Shown here: positions 25,969 to 34,127 of the stretch, in pieces
Layout: each line of letters begins with the position of its first letter
Position numbering within the stretch: position 1 is the stretch's first letter
Assembly: GCA_937926875.1 (NCBI GenBank)
Contig: CALBAX010000134.1
Span: forward strand, 186,001 to 250,000
Direction of reading: 5' to 3'
DNA: 64,000 nucleotides
Origin: an uncultured Desulfovibrio sp.
GTDB taxonomy: Bacteria > Desulfobacterota > Desulfovibrionia > Desulfovibrionales > Desulfovibrionaceae
Program-made: the position numbers and the translations under genes
Notes under the pieces: model-generated
What the model was told of the DNA's origin: nothing
What the model saw: only the letters and a program-made list of their open reading frames with translations
Database searches by the model: none

Positions 25969-26262
25969 CTAGGCTTCGTTGGCGGTCAGGACAACTTCCT
26001 TGTTCTCGCCGTAGCTCAGCGTGAAGGACTTGCCGTACTTGTCCAGGAAGTCCTGCTCCGCGGCGAAGGGAACGCCGTCGATGTCGATCTGCACGTCTTC
26101 GTCTTCGTCAAATTCATCCATGCCCAGACCGAGCACGATCTTGGCATGTCAACCGCCGCCGACCTTGTATTCGCGCAGACGCACACAAGTACCTTCATCC
26201 TCGTCTTCCAGCATGCCGCGAAGCTTTTCCAGCATGCTCTCGTCAACAGTAACGGTGAACAT
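25969..26262 (-). CDS. HesB/IscA-like selenoprotein (in-frame UGA = Sec38)
   Basis: 97 aa if the UGA at 26149-26151 is read as selenocysteine. The frame is open from an ATG with GGAG 6 nt upstream to a TAG, and it aligns without gaps to the downstream Cys paralogue over all 97 residues (about 70% identity), with Sec where the paralogue has Cys (GGG-U-HAK). The mRNA after the UGA folds into a bacterial SECIS-like hairpin with apical GGUCU, 18 nt after the UGA, the same spacing as in E. coli fdhF. HesB-like selenoproteins are a known family of unknown role. It starts 18 nt after the activase stop. An ordinary gene caller would split or miss it. Confidence 0.85.
26109..26148 (-). promoter_or_regulatory. 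Predicted bacterial SECIS element
   Basis: Downstream of the UGA, AUCGUGCUC and GGGCAUGGAU pair (8-9 bp including G-U pairs and one bulge), leaving the apical loop GGUCU. SelB recognises such GGU-containing loops. The Cys paralogue has lost the GGU (GGC). Confidence 0.75.
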
Positions 26263-26280
26263 TGTTTTCTCCATCAAGGG

Positions 26281-27177
26281 TTATACGATGACAGGGACAA
26301 GACCGTGGCGGGCAAAGCGCTCTTCCGCGGCCTTGAGACCTTCAGGGGTGTATTGCTGCACATCGGGGTAGGGCTTGCCCAGGGCGGCGTACTTGCTCTT
26401 GCCGAAGGCATGGCAGGGCATGATCTCCACCTGCCTGCGGCCGAAACGCCCCAAAAAGGCCGCCATGGCCGCCAGGTTCTCGTCGGAATCGTTGAGGCCC
26501 GGCATCAGGGGCATGCGCACGCGCACTTCGGTGGAGGAAGCGAGCGCGGCCTCCAGGTTGCGCAGGATGAGGGCATTGTCCTGCCCGGTGAGCTTTTTGT
26601 GCTGTTCCGGGTCCATGTGCTTGCAGTCGAACAGGAAAAGGTCGGCCAGGCCGATGGTCTTGTCGAAGCGGTCCTCGGGGCAGAAGCCACAGGTATCCAC
26701 GGTGACGTGCAGGCCCTCGTCATGGGCGGCCTGCACCAGATCGAGGAAGAACTGCCCGCCCGACGTGGGCTCGCCACCGCCAAAGGTCACGCCGCCGCCG
26801 GAGTTCTCGTAGAAGAGCCAGTCCTTGCGGACCACTTCCATGACGTCTTCCACGGTCATGATACGGCCGGACATGACGCGCGCCTTGCTGGGACAGACCT
26901 CGGTACAGGCGCCGCAATGGGTGCATCTTTCCGTATCGCGGCCCATCTTGCCGCCCTCCAGCGGCACCACGGCGCCGCTGGGACAGACCCGCATACAGGC
27001 GCCGCAGCCCACGCAAAGATTGTCGAACAGCAGCATCTGCGGCGTGAACTGCTGCGATTCGGGATTGCTGCACCACAGGCAGCGCAGAGGGCAGCCTTTC
27101 AGAAAGACCGTGGTCCGCAGGCCGGGCCCGTCCTGCACGGACATCCTCTGGATGTTGTAGATCATTCCCTGGCTCAT
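26281..27177 (-). CDS. Glycyl radical enzyme activase (radical SAM)
   Basis: 298 aa. It generates the glycyl radical on the neighbouring GRE using S-adenosylmethionine. The radical-SAM motif is C29-x3-C33-x2-C36 (GCPLRCLWC). Two inserted ferredoxin-type motifs, C55-x2-C58-x2-C61-x3-C65 and C85-x2-C88-x2-C91-x3-C95, match the activases of choline lyase, glycerol dehydratase and arylacetate decarboxylases rather than the short PFL activase. GGGEPT (SAM-binding) is present. It is encoded 85 bp downstream of the GRE and 18 bp before the UGA-containing HesB-like gene. GGAAGG lies upstream of the ATG. Confidence 0.93.
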   Translation of the reverse strand: MSQGMIYNIQRMSVQDGPGLRTTVFLKGCPLRCLWCSNPESQQFTPQMLLFDNLCVGCGACMRVCPSGAVVPLEGGKMGRDTERCTHCGACTEVCPSKARVMSGRIMTVEDVMEVVRKDWLFYENSGGGVTFGGGEPTSGGQFFLDLVQAAHDEGLHVTVDTCGFCPEDRFDKTIGLADLFLFDCKHMDPEQHKKLTGQDNALILRNLEAALASSTEVRVRMPLMPGLNDSDENLAAMAAFLGRFGRRQVEIMPCHAFGKSKYAALGKPYPDVQQYTPEGLKAAEERFARHGLVPVIV

Positions 27178-27262
27178 GGCGTCCTTCCCGGTGATACAAC
27201 CGGCAGGGACCGCGCCCTTGCGGACGCGGTCCCAAGGCCGGAGGTTATGTGAAGTTAGGAAG

Positions 27263-29707
27263 TTAGGAAGCGTACTCGGTACGCTTGACGATCTCGTTCT
27301 GCACGCCCTTGTCCAGGCGGGTGAAGTAGGCGCTGAAGCCGGCCACGCGGACCACCAGGTCGGTGTAGTCCTGCGGATGAGCCTGGGCATCGCGCAGGGT
27401 GTCGGAGCTCACGCAGTTGAACTGGATGTGCGAGCCGCCGAAGTCGCAGTAGGTCTTGATGAGCGAAATCAGCGTGCGGGCGCCGTTGGGACCTTCCAGG
27501 GCAGAGGGCACGAACTTGACGTTGAAGTGGTTGGCGCCGTAGCGCACGGTGTCGATGGCTTCGGCGCCGGACTTGATGAGGGCGGTGATGCCTTCATGGT
27601 CGGTGCCGGGCATGGCGGACACGCTGCCGTCGGTCAGGGCCACACCGGCCTTGCGGCCCGTGGGCAGGGCACCCATGAGGGAGCCGAAGTAGTTGTGGTA
27701 GGACAGCGAGTAGGCATCCAGGGGCGTACGGTGGCCGAAGCAGTCCGGGCCCACGGAGTGGTGGATCTCGTCCACGTCACGGTAGTACTGCTGCACGAAG
27801 CCTTCCACTTCGGGGTAGTCGTTGCCGTGCTTGGGGGCTTCGAAGCACATCTTGCGGATGTCCTCATAGCCTTCGAAGTTGGCCTTCAGGGCTTCCATCA
27901 GCTGTTCCATGGTGATCTTCTTGGTGTCGAACACCAGGTGCTTGATGGCCAGCAGGGAGTTGGCGGCGTCGATACCGGCGGTCATGATGGGGTTGACCTG
28001 GGGATAACGGGTGCCGCCGGCTTCCTCGCACATGCCCTTTTCGATGCAGCCGTCGTACATGACCGAGCGGAAGATGCTGGGCACCACCTGCAGGCGGGCC
28101 ATCTGGCTCAGGTCGGAGTGCTTGCGGGAGATGCCGAAGATGTGGCGCAGCTGCTTCTTGTAGGCGTCGTACACTTCGTCGAAGCTCTGGAACTGGGTCG
28201 GGTCGCCGGTCTCGATGCCCAGCTGCTTCTTGGTCAGCGGGTCCTTGCCGTTGTAGAGCATCAGTTCCACGATCTTGGCCAGGCAGGGCTGGTCTTCCTG
28301 GGTGATGAAGCTGCCCTTGCCGCAGATGCCGGTGGACACGCAGCCGTAGTTGCCGCAGTTGCGGGCGTCTTCCAGGGTGATGCCGCCTTCGTACTGGGAG
28401 AAGCGGGCCAGGTTGCGCTGGATGACCACGTTGTTGTTGAGGATCTGGGGCTGGCCGGAACCGCCGCGGATGCATTCCACCACCTTCTGCATGTAGGATT
28501 CCTTCAGCTTGGGATGGTAGAGCAGGGTCAGCGTGGGCTGGATGTTCTTCATCTGGATCTGGGTCTCCAGCAGCAGTTCTTCCAGCTCGGTGCTGGCGTC
28601 GTTGCCGTTGGCGTCCACGCCGCCGATGGTGATGCTCTGGCCGGTGTGGCCGGACAGGGTCATGGCGTAGGAGCCGCCCTGGTATTCGGCCAGTTCAAGA
28701 TGCTTGATCCACTGGAACTTGAGCAGGGTCAGCACCTGTTCGCGGGTCAGGGTGCCGTCTTCGATGTCCTTCTTGTAGAAGGGGTACATGTACTGGCCGT
28801 AGCGGCCCGGGGAGCAGGCGCAGGCCATCTGTTCCACTTCGATGGCCAGGTGGATGAACCAGAAGGACTGGATGGCTTCACGGAAGTTGCGGGCCGGGAA
28901 TTCGGGCACGCGGCGGCAGATCTCGGCGATCTCCAGCAGTTCGGCCTTGGCCTTGGGATCGGTCTCGGTCTCGGCGGTCTTCTCGGCCAGGTCGGCGTAG
29001 CGGTGGGAATGGGCGATGACGGCTTCCGTGGCCACGATCATGGCACGGTACAGGTCATGCTTTTCCTTGTTGGCCAGGGTGGTGGGGCATTCCAGCAGGC
29101 GCTTCTTGATGTCGTCGATGACCCAGCGCAGGCCCTTGTTCAGGGCCAGGGGGTAGTCGGCGATGCCGGAGCCGCTGGCCACGCTGACGTTGTCATAATA
29201 AATGCCGGCCTTGGAGTACGGAGCGGGGTTGAAGCCGTACTTGTCCTTGAACATCTTGTTGTTCAGGTCGATGCAGGTGCGGCCCTTCCACTTCTTGTAA
29301 GTCTTTTCCAGCAGCTCGGTGGTCTCCTGGGGGATCTTCATCTCGCCCAGGGAAGCCATCTTGGCCATCTGCATTTCTTCCTTGATCCAGGCCACGTTCC
29401 ATTCGGGGTAGGCGTACACGCCGGCGCGGGTACCGGTCAGGGTGCCCACGATGGGGTTGCCGTCCAGGAAGATCTTTTTCTTGGTCAGCACGCGCTCCAG
29501 CAGCTTGGCGCGGATGTAGAACACGGGCTCGCCCTGGAATTCCTCATACACCTCGTTCAGGAACTGCAGCCGCTCGGGGTCCATAACCTGAGGGGCGTTC
29601 ATGAGATAGGCCTTGAGGTCTTTCACGCGGGCTTCGGCGGTATCCCAGTTGATGGCGTAACCCTGGGCGCCCTTGGCGGCGTTGTCTTCGAACTGATGTA
29701 CGGTCAT
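27263..29707 (-). CDS. Glycyl radical enzyme of unassigned substrate
   Basis: 814 aa, full length for the family. The glycyl radical loop is VRVAGFSAY with Gly790, 24 residues from the C-terminus. The thiyl-radical cysteine is Cys456 in NYGCVSTG. Choline lyase, glycerol dehydratase, hydroxyproline dehydratase and isethionate lyase have Glu two residues after this Cys (GCVE) as catalytic base; here it is Ser458, the residue also found in PFL-type CVS. Substrate-loop sequence SPGRYGQY is present. So this is a true GRE, but probably not one of those Glu-dependent eliminases. It starts 6 nt after AGGAG and is transcribed from a sigma-54 promoter. Context (APC importer, TauE exporters, RocR-like regulator) suggests an amino-acid-like substrate, as inference. 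Confidence 0.9.
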   Translation of the reverse strand: MTVHQFEDNAAKGAQGYAINWDTAEARVKDLKAYLMNAPQVMDPERLQFLNEVYEEFQGEPVFYIRAKLLERVLTKKKIFLDGNPIVGTLTGTRAGVYAYPEWNVAWIKEEMQMAKMASLGEMKIPQETTELLEKTYKKWKGRTCIDLNNKMFKDKYGFNPAPYSKAGIYYDNVSVASGSGIADYPLALNKGLRWVIDDIKKRLLECPTTLANKEKHDLYRAMIVATEAVIAHSHRYADLAEKTAETETDPKAKAELLEIAEICRRVPEFPARNFREAIQSFWFIHLAIEVEQMACACSPGRYGQYMYPFYKKDIEDGTLTREQVLTLLKFQWIKHLELAEYQGGSYAMTLSGHTGQSITIGGVDANGNDASTELEELLLETQIQMKNIQPTLTLLYHPKLKESYMQKVVECIRGGSGQPQILNNNVVIQRNLARFSQYEGGITLEDARNCGNYGCVSTGICGKGSFITQEDQPCLAKIVELMLYNGKDPLTKKQLGIETGDPTQFQSFDEVYDAYKKQLRHIFGISRKHSDLSQMARLQVVPSIFRSVMYDGCIEKGMCEEAGGTRYPQVNPIMTAGIDAANSLLAIKHLVFDTKKITMEQLMEALKANFEGYEDIRKMCFEAPKHGNDYPEVEGFVQQYYRDVDEIHHSVGPDCFGHRTPLDAYSLSYHNYFGSLMGALPTGRKAGVALTDGSVSAMPGTDHEGITALIKSGAEAIDTVRYGANHFNVKFVPSALEGPNGARTLISLIKTYCDFGGSHIQFNCVSSDTLRDAQAHPQDYTDLVVRVAGFSAYFTRLDKGVQNEIVKRTEYAS

Positions 29708-29788
29708 GACGATCTCCTGAAAGGCGATGTTGTTTGCATGTCGGGGCAGGGACGCGCCGGGCGCGTGCCGTGCCGATGCGGAATCTAA

Positions 29789-29804
29789 AGCATAGGCTGT
29801 GCCA
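29789..29804 (-). promoter_or_regulatory. Sigma-54 promoter of the GRE operon
   Basis: Minus-strand TGGCAC-N5-ATGCT, with GG and GC exactly 10 nt apart (-24/-12). It predicts transcription starting near 29778, about 70 nt before the GRE ATG. Confidence 0.8.
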
Positions 29805-29827
29805 AAATGGACAAATTACCCTTTTGT

Positions 29828-29857
29828 ATATTTAACTATTTGTTTTTGTTAAGATAA
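29828..29857. promoter_or_regulatory. Candidate enhancer-binding dyad
   Basis: TTAAC (29832-29836) and GTTAA (29848-29852) form an inverted repeat with an 11-nt spacer and partial extension. It lies about 25 nt upstream of the -24 box, between the GRE operon and the divergent regulator gene. It could bind the regulator. Confidence 0.4.
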
Positions 29858-29950
29858 ATAAACATCTTGACCGCAAGCAAAAAATAAAGAAATTTTAATG
29901 AAAATCAAAAAAACATTCTCTTTATAAAAGTTCCTTATCCAGAGGGAAAC

Positions 29951-31462
29951 ATGTTCAACAGCCGCCAGTTCTACAACGTCAACCGGGCCTCGGTGCTGAC
30001 GCCGCAGGTCCGGGCCATCTGGGACAATATGTGCATCGGTGTGGCCGTGGTCGATGCCGACGGCATCTGCGAATACATGAACCCCATCCAGCGGCGCGCC
30101 GACGGCTTCACCCGCATCCCCGTGGAAGGAAAGCACATCACCAGCCTCTACGTCCCCCACGAACTGGAGGTCATCCCCACCATGGAATGCCTCCAGACCG
30201 GCAAGCCCCTGCTCAAAAAAGCCTACTGGTACGCCACCTCCACCAATTTTCTGGCCAGCACGGTGACGGACTTCTTCCCCCTGTTCGACCACGGCCGCAA
30301 GGACGGCGTCATCGCCTTCACCATCTGGACGGGCAATACCGCCCACGTCTCGGAGTCGCGCCGCCCCCTCAAGCCCTGCAACGCGGACACGCCCTACAGC
30401 TACTACACCTTCTCCAGCATCGTGGGCCGGGACGAGGCCCTGCAGGAATGCCTCCACGAGGCCCGCTCCGCGGCCACCAGCTCTTCGCCGGTCATGATCT
30501 GGGGCGAGAGCGGCACCGGCAAGGAACTGTTCGCCCAGGCCATCCACTCGGCCAGCAGCCGCGCCGGGCACCCGTTCATCCCGGTCAACTGCGCCGCCAT
30601 CCCCGAAAACCTGCTGGAAGGCATCCTGTTCGGCACCGTCAAGGGCGCCTACACCGACGCCCCGGACAAGCCCGGCCTGTTCGAAAAGGCCAACTGCGGC
30701 ACCCTGCTCTTCGACGAGCTCAACTCCATGCCCCTGGGCCTGCAGGCCAAGCTGCTGCGCGTCATCCAGGAAAAACGCGTGCGCCGTCTGGGCTCCCATA
30801 CGGAGATCCCCATCAACGTGCGCATCATCAGCATCCTCAACGAGCATCCCCTGCGGGCCGTGGACCAGGGCCTGCTGCGCCGCGACCTCTTTTACCGTCT
30901 GGCCGTGGTGGGCATCGCCGTGCCGCCCCTGCGCAAGCGCCAGAACGACATTCCCCTGCTGGTGCGGCACATCATCAACCGCTCGGAGCTGGCCATGAAG
31001 ACCGCCGGCGTCACCCTGGACGACGAGGTCATGGCCATCTTCCGCCGCTACCCCTGGCCCGGCAACATCCGGGAACTGGCCCACGTCATCGAAGGCAGCC
31101 TGGCCCTGCTGGACGGCAGCGACGTCATCACCGTCCAGAACCTGCCGCGCCACTTCCGCGAGGCCTGCAACCTCCAGCCCGCTGACGATGACCTGCGCCC
31201 GATCGTCCCGGCCCTGGTGCATCCGGAAACACCGCTCCCGGCCTCTGCGGGCACGACGCCGGATTACTTCGACTACCGCGGCATCCGGCGCGGCGACAGC
31301 GTCTCCATCAAGACCTGCCTGCACGAATACGAATCCAGCTGCATCCGCAACGTGCTGCGCGTGACCGGCGGCAATGTGGCCAAAGCGGCCCGGATCATGG
31401 AGCTGACCCCGGCGGGCCTGCACTACCGCATGAAGGTCCTGCACATCGAGAACGAAGACTGA
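29951..31462 (+). CDS. Sigma-54-dependent transcriptional regulator (PAS-AAA+-HTH, RocR-like)
   Basis: 503 aa. An N-terminal PAS-like sensor (about residues 15-110) precedes a central AAA+ domain with Walker A GESGTGKE near residue 182 and Walker B LLFDEL. The C-terminal Fis-type HTH lies in GGNVAKAARIMELTPAGLHYRMK. The sigma-54 contact loop reads GAYTDA instead of GAFTGA. The sequence LFGTVKGAYTDAPDKPGLFE recalls RocR-type amino-acid catabolism regulators. GAGG precedes the ATG. It is divergent from the GRE operon, and both sigma-54 promoters of the locus are its likely targets. Confidence 0.9.
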   Translation: MFNSRQFYNVNRASVLTPQVRAIWDNMCIGVAVVDADGICEYMNPIQRRADGFTRIPVEGKHITSLYVPHELEVIPTMECLQTGKPLLKKAYWYATSTNFLASTVTDFFPLFDHGRKDGVIAFTIWTGNTAHVSESRRPLKPCNADTPYSYYTFSSIVGRDEALQECLHEARSAATSSSPVMIWGESGTGKELFAQAIHSASSRAGHPFIPVNCAAIPENLLEGILFGTVKGAYTDAPDKPGLFEKANCGTLLFDELNSMPLGLQAKLLRVIQEKRVRRLGSHTEIPINVRIISILNEHPLRAVDQGLLRRDLFYRLAVVGIAVPPLRKRQNDIPLLVRHIINRSELAMKTAGVTLDDEVMAIFRRYPWPGNIRELAHVIEGSLALLDGSDVITVQNLPRHFREACNLQPADDDLRPIVPALVHPETPLPASAGTTPDYFDYRGIRRGDSVSIKTCLHEYESSCIRNVLRVTGGNVAKAARIMELTPAGLHYRMKVLHIENED

Positions 31463-31495
31463 CCCTGCCGCAGGGAGATAGCGGCAGACGGCGAA

Positions 31496-31527
31496 AACGG
31501 CCGGCGGACACATGTCCGCCGGCCGTT
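31496..31527. terminator. Perfect palindrome between convergent genes
   Basis: A 15-bp perfect stem AACGGCCGGCGGACA / TGTCCGCCGGCCGTT with a 2-nt spacer lies between the regulator and the TauE-like gene. The poly-T tract is weak, so termination is likely rather than certain. Confidence 0.6.
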
Positions 31528-31553
31528 CTGCATGCATGCTCTGGGAATGATCG

Positions 31554-32291
31554 CTACAGGAAGGCACGCACCAGGCAGACAGCCCCGGCCACACCGATGA
31601 TGGCCAGCAGCACCTTGCGGAAGGTCTCCTGCGGGATGCGCTTGGCCACGGGGAAGGCCAGCAGCGTGCCCAGGATGACACCGGGCGCCCCGTACAGGGC
31701 ATAGCCCAGGACTTCCGGGGTGTAGAGACCGGCCGTAGCCTGCAAGACGACGGTCAGGGAACCGCGGATCACGAAAAAAACGCCCAGCGTGCCCAGGAAG
31801 ACGCGCGGCTCCCAGCCCATGCACAGGCCGTAGGCCCCGATGGGCGGGCCGTCGAAGGAGATGGCCGTGCCCAGCAGACCGGCCCCGAAGCCCGCCGCGG
31901 CACCCAGCATCCGCGGATGGGACACAGGCCCCTGTGCGGCGCGGTAGGTCATCTGCCAGTACACATAGTAGAGCAGCAGCAGGCCCACGGCCCCCTGCAG
32001 GACGGCGCCGGAGCAGATCTGCAGGATATAGAGCCCGGCAAAGGACCCGGGCACGGAGCCCGCCAGCATGGGCCAGAGGGAGGAAAGCCGGCAATGCCGG
32101 AAATGCATGCTGGCCAGGCAGCCGTCCATGACCACATTGATGATGCACGTCAGCGCGATGAGCTGATGGACGGGGATGACCAGCGCCAGCAGGGGAAAGG
32201 CCACCATGGCCCCGCCGATGCCGCTCACGCCGGAGACGAAACCGCCCAGGATCCAGGCGAAGAAAACAAAAAGGTCCGTAGCTTCGGGCAT
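31554..32291 (-). CDS. TauE/SafE-family permease (paralogue 2)
   Basis: 245 aa, with the same two family motifs as the copy at 24295-25029 (FVSGVSGIGGAMVAFP and GLLGTAISFDGPPIGAY) and similarity along the full length. Predicted exporter of sulfite, organosulfonate or another small anion. RBS GGAGGGAAGG precedes the ATG. It is read convergently with the regulator and separated from the APC gene by a terminator, so it must have its own promoter, which I could not locate. Duplication on both sides of the GRE block suggests a functional link. Confidence 0.85.
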   Translation of the reverse strand: MPEATDLFVFFAWILGGFVSGVSGIGGAMVAFPLLALVIPVHQLIALTCIINVVMDGCLASMHFRHCRLSSLWPMLAGSVPGSFAGLYILQICSGAVLQGAVGLLLLYYVYWQMTYRAAQGPVSHPRMLGAAAGFGAGLLGTAISFDGPPIGAYGLCMGWEPRVFLGTLGVFFVIRGSLTVVLQATAGLYTPEVLGYALYGAPGVILGTLLAFPVAKRIPQETFRKVLLAIIGVAGAVCLVRAFL

Positions 32292-32417
32292 AACCTTCCC
32301 TCCTGTGGACGCTGCCCCGCCGCCGGCCTTCCCGGGGCCGCGGCGTCCTGCATGATCTGGATTGCTGCTCCTGCATAGGGGCACCATGCCGTTTTGGCAA
32401 GGGGCCCCGGGAGCCGA

Positions 32418-32449
32418 TAAAAAAGCCGCCCCGGGGGGCAGGGCGGCTT
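32418..32449 (-). terminator. Terminator of the APC permease gene
   Basis: On the minus strand AGCCGCCC pairs with GGGGCGGCT and is followed by a run of U residues. Confidence 0.8.
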
Positions 32450-32515
32450 CCATGAAAGGCGGTCCGGCGAACGGACAGCCAGTGTCCGGCTCCCCTTGCG
32501 GGGAGCCGCCGGAGA

Positions 32516-33982
32516 TCACTTCTTGAAGAAGACCGCGATGTCCTTGCGGCCCAGCACGTTCTCACGGACCTTTTCTTCAGGCAGGGAAGCCCAGTGCTTC
32601 TTGTTGGAGAAGTAGAAGATGAAGCCCAGCACGACCCACACGCCCAGGCAGATGAAGGGGGCAGTACCGATACGGGCAGGAGAGCCGGGCACCAGCAGGA
32701 GCAGGATGCACATGATGGCAGTGATGGTACCCACCGCGCAGCAGAACAGCTTGAGGCCCTTCTTGTCCACGCCTTCGCTGCCCATGATCACGCGGCGGGC
32801 GGCCAGGCAGGTGAACAGGTAGCCGATACCGGTGCCCACGGAGCTCATGTCCACGGTCCAGGCCACGGCGGAGCGGCCGGCGAAGGGGGTCAGCAGCACG
32901 ACGATGATGGTGAACAGGATGGCCTTGTAGGGGGTGCGGTACTTGGGATGGATCTCGCCGAACCAGGCGGGCAGGATGCCACTGCGGGACATGCTGAGCA
33001 ACAGGCGGCTGGTGGCGATGAAGAAACCGTTGGTACCGGTGCACACGGCGCCGAACACGGCCACGGCCAGCACGATGGAGCCGAACTTGCCGAAGGCCAT
33101 GGTGGCCACTTCACCGGTGCCCCAGGCGGCGCCGCCGGTGGCGCGCTGGGCGTCGAGCTTGGCCAGCAGTTCGGGATACGGCACGGCCATGCCCACGGAA
33201 AGCATCACCATGGCGTACAGGAGCACGCCGCAGAAGATGGCGATGATCATGATGTTGCGGGCGCGGGAGGGGTCGAAGGCAAATTCTTCAGCAGCCTGGG
33301 GCACGGTATCGAAGCCCACGAACAGGAAGGGAGAGATGGCGAAGACCAGCAGCACGCAGGCGAGCATGCTGCGCTTGTCGGAGAAGGCGGGGCTCAGATT
33401 GGCCACGCTGGCGGTATCCAGGGTCAGCACGCCGCCGAACAGGGCCAGGATGCCGAAGGTCAGCATGAAGGCCAGGATCAGCTGCAGGGTGCCGGCAAAG
33501 CCGATACCGCGGTAGTTGATGTAACCGAAGAAAAGGGTACCGGCCGTCATCAATATGACTTCACCGGAATAGACGGTCCATCCCGCGATGGAATAGAGCT
33601 CTCCGAACTCGAACACACCAGGGAAGAGGAAGCGGAAAATGACTGAAAGGGCCGCGATGTCGATAGCAACAATGGCAAGATAGCCGATGACCAGCGCCCA
33701 GCCGCACACAAAAGCGGCACGAGGACCAAAACCGATATATGCATAAGCAAAAGCGCCGCCGGCAACAGGGGCATATTTGACCATGTAGCTGAGGCATATG
33801 GCGACAAAGCTGATCAGGCAGGCACCGACAAAGAAACCGAGCAGGGTACCCATAGGACCGGCCTGGGGCAGGAACATATCACCGGGCAGCACAAAGCAAC
33901 CCCAACCGACAATGGAGCCCAAAGCCAGTGCGCATACCTGTAACGGCGAGAGGGACTTTTCCAATTTGACCTGTTCCGACAT
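32516..33982 (-). CDS. APC-superfamily amino-acid permease
   Basis: 488 aa with about twelve membrane segments. TM1 carries the APC substrate-binding GSIVGWGCFVLPG, and TM6 the FLFVGFDTVPQAAEEF segment. It likely imports an amino acid or amine. I start at 33982 (MSEQVKLEKS) because GGAG lies 8 nt upstream; the frame is open 43 codons further, across the promoter, which argues against the longer form. It is a single-gene unit with a near-consensus sigma-54 promoter, so it should be switched on together with the GRE operon and supply its substrate or precursor (inference). Confidence 0.88.
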   Translation of the reverse strand: MSEQVKLEKSLSPLQVCALALGSIVGWGCFVLPGDMFLPQAGPMGTLLGFFVGACLISFVAICLSYMVKYAPVAGGAFAYAYIGFGPRAAFVCGWALVIGYLAIVAIDIAALSVIFRFLFPGVFEFGELYSIAGWTVYSGEVILMTAGTLFFGYINYRGIGFAGTLQLILAFMLTFGILALFGGVLTLDTASVANLSPAFSDKRSMLACVLLVFAISPFLFVGFDTVPQAAEEFAFDPSRARNIMIIAIFCGVLLYAMVMLSVGMAVPYPELLAKLDAQRATGGAAWGTGEVATMAFGKFGSIVLAVAVFGAVCTGTNGFFIATSRLLLSMSRSGILPAWFGEIHPKYRTPYKAILFTIIVVLLTPFAGRSAVAWTVDMSSVGTGIGYLFTCLAARRVIMGSEGVDKKGLKLFCCAVGTITAIMCILLLLVPGSPARIGTAPFICLGVWVVLGFIFYFSNKKHWASLPEEKVRENVLGRKDIAVFFKK

Positions 33983-34111
33983 ACCATTTTCTCCGTTATG
34001 AATTTGATACCGCTGCGGATTGCTTGTTATGGCTGCCATACATGCACGTGAAGCCTGGTCATTGCACCCTCCGGCGAACTCCCGGGCGAAAACTATAGTC
34101 CCTTCCTGCAC

Positions 34112-34127
34112 AGCAATAAGCGTGCCA
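34112..34127 (-). promoter_or_regulatory. Sigma-54 promoter of the APC permease gene
   Basis: Minus-strand TGGCAC-GCTTA-TTGCT, an exact match to the TGGCAC-N5-TTGCW consensus. Predicted start near 34101, with a 5' UTR of about 120 nt. Confidence 0.85.

Noticed and set aside
26016..26246. 76-aa open frame in the HesB region in another frame
   Set aside because: It is the wrong frame. The true gene reads through the UGA and matches its paralogue over 97 residues.
27176..29788. 870-aa open frame opposite the GRE gene
   Set aside because: The minus-strand GRE has all catalytic motifs; the plus frame is low-complexity and starts inside the activase region.
29951..31462. Assigning the neighbouring GRE as isethionate or choline lyase because of context
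   Set aside because: The Glu of the GCVE motif is absent and no microcompartment, taurine or isethionate genes are nearby, so I left the substrate open.
33983..34111. Longer start for the APC permease at 34111
   Set aside because: It would begin at the transcription start region of the sigma-54 promoter and add 43 residues without resemblance; the ATG at 33982 has a proper RBS.
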